Assembly: GCA_047495785.1 (NCBI GenBank) | Contig: JBLDXI010000020.1 | Span: forward strand, 186,001-250,000 | Direction of reading: 5' to 3' | From: Lepidodermella squamata | Lineage: Eukaryota > Gastrotricha | Length of the DNA stretch: 64,000 nt | Translations under genes and position numbers: made by a program | Notes under the pieces: model-generated | Told to the model about the DNA's origin: nothing | Seen by the model: only the letters and a program-made list of their open reading frames with translations | Database searches by the model: none | In this document: piece after piece, positions 63,205-64,000 of the stretch | Position numbering within the stretch: the stretch's first letter is position 1 | Layout of the letters: every line of letters begins with the position of its first letter

Positions 63205-64000
63205 AATGTTATAAATCCTATTTTTCGGTTATAGAAAATCAAAATGTATTAAGGTTGGCAAATAGCATCTTAGGCGCGCCGTCACATCAGCAACGTGAGC
63301 TTAAGGCTTTCATGTTAATAGGTTTCATCGTCGAAAAGTTTCAAGCGGTAGCGGACCCTCCTGGCAAACGTTGATCAGGATATCGCCGGCCGAAAAAATC
63401 AGATCTCTACTACAAATTTAAAATTTAGGGTATTTTAAAGCTATTTCAGCACACAGCACAAGAATACGCACGAATATCTTTAGAATCAATAGAATTGACG
63501 GTGTCGGGTCGGGGCCCACTGGCCAGATGGAGAATATCCCCAATACGTTGAATAAAAATCCTTACACTTCACACTTCCTAATTCTGGGTTAGTGCGTATA
63601 GAGTGTCCATGCTCCATGCCGTGACTCCTGCTGATTTGCTAGCTACTAGGGACTAGAGCAAATAGCGATTACCATGGCATTACGCACGCTAAGGTGCGCT
63701 ACTTAGCTACCTAGCGATCAGAAGCGGGAAACAGAAAGTTGCATCACATCAGTCAAAAACCTTGAGGTAAAAAGCTTCCAAGAGCAATGTCACTCGACAG
63801 TCGATGAACGATTGTCCCTTAAGGATAGAGCTGCTTATGGTCAACGCTCGACGCATCTCCTATCTCCTACGAAAATATGAAAGAAAAAGATGAGATTTTG
63901 CCCAAGAAAAAGGCTGTCCCAAAAAACTGCGATTGTCACTGCGATGAAGGTCAAGAAAACAAATATCTAAAACTATCTAACTTTAGTTGATCAATTATTT
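63205..64000. other. Intergenic, upstream of calumenin
   Basis: No gene recognised. 63742-63803 resembles 1301-1356 near the other window end and may be a dispersed repeat. The calumenin promoter should lie just right of 63204. Confidence 0.45.

Overview
The window is animal nuclear DNA. It holds multi-exon genes with GT-AG introns, most of them 45-70 bp, that usually end in TTTCAG, TTCTAG or TTATAG. Recognisable products include Polo kinase, NAP1, an SRSF7-type splicing factor, a p24 cargo receptor, calumenin, Rabconnectin-3 beta/WDR7, an SLC6 transporter, two SLC5 transporters, a rhodopsin-family receptor and W(X6)W-amide neuropeptide precursors. Compact introns and the peptide type suggest a small protostome, probably an ecdysozoan. 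A CCDC181-like gene argues mildly against a typical nematode. I cannot name the species. Nothing is bacterial: no operons, no CRISPR.

Layout, left to right. 1.9-3.6 kb (+): coiled-coil CCDC181/MAP9-like gene. 4.2-10.2 kb (-): WDR7 in about ten exons, convergent with the first gene. 12.4-14.4 kb (-): two tandem myoinhibitory peptide (allatostatin-B) precursor genes encoding six predicted W(X6)W-amides. 15.1-18.4 and 19.3-22.0 kb (-): tandem paralogous SLC5 sodium/solute symporters of SMCT/SMVT type. 22.5-24.9 kb (-): a class A receptor plus an upstream receptor-like reading frame that repeats TM2-TM3. 27.3-29.8 kb (+): Polo-like kinase. 34.1-35.8 kb (+): NAP1. 42.6-45.4 kb (+): an SLC6 transporter nearest the glycine transporters. 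47.5-48.9 kb (-): SRSF7-like factor. 52.5-53.3 kb (+): p24/TMED, convergent with an unknown 186-residue protein (53.7-54.4 kb, -). 57.9-59.4 and 60.5-61.6 kb (+): two proteins I do not recognise, 373 and 344 residues. 62.1-63.2 kb (-): calumenin.

The large gaps (10.2-12.4, 24.9-27.3, 29.8-34.1, 35.8-42.6, 48.9-52.5, 54.4-57.9 kb) hold transposon debris. They include a 1.74-kb element with about 36-bp inverted ends and a 10-bp flanking repeat, a foldback element, a MITE-like element next to a 34-bp perfect palindrome, a decayed LINE 3' end, a hammerhead-like Penelope-type motif and several strong hairpins.

The genes do not form one pathway. A neural/secretory theme (neuropeptides, receptor, SLC6, WDR7, p24) is visible but may be chance. 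The best leads are the tandem neuropeptide genes, the SLC6 protein with unusual residues at conserved ion-site positions, and the stacked receptor modules. For most genes the exon models were assembled by hand and checked for continuous reading frame and total length; exceptions are stated in the entries.
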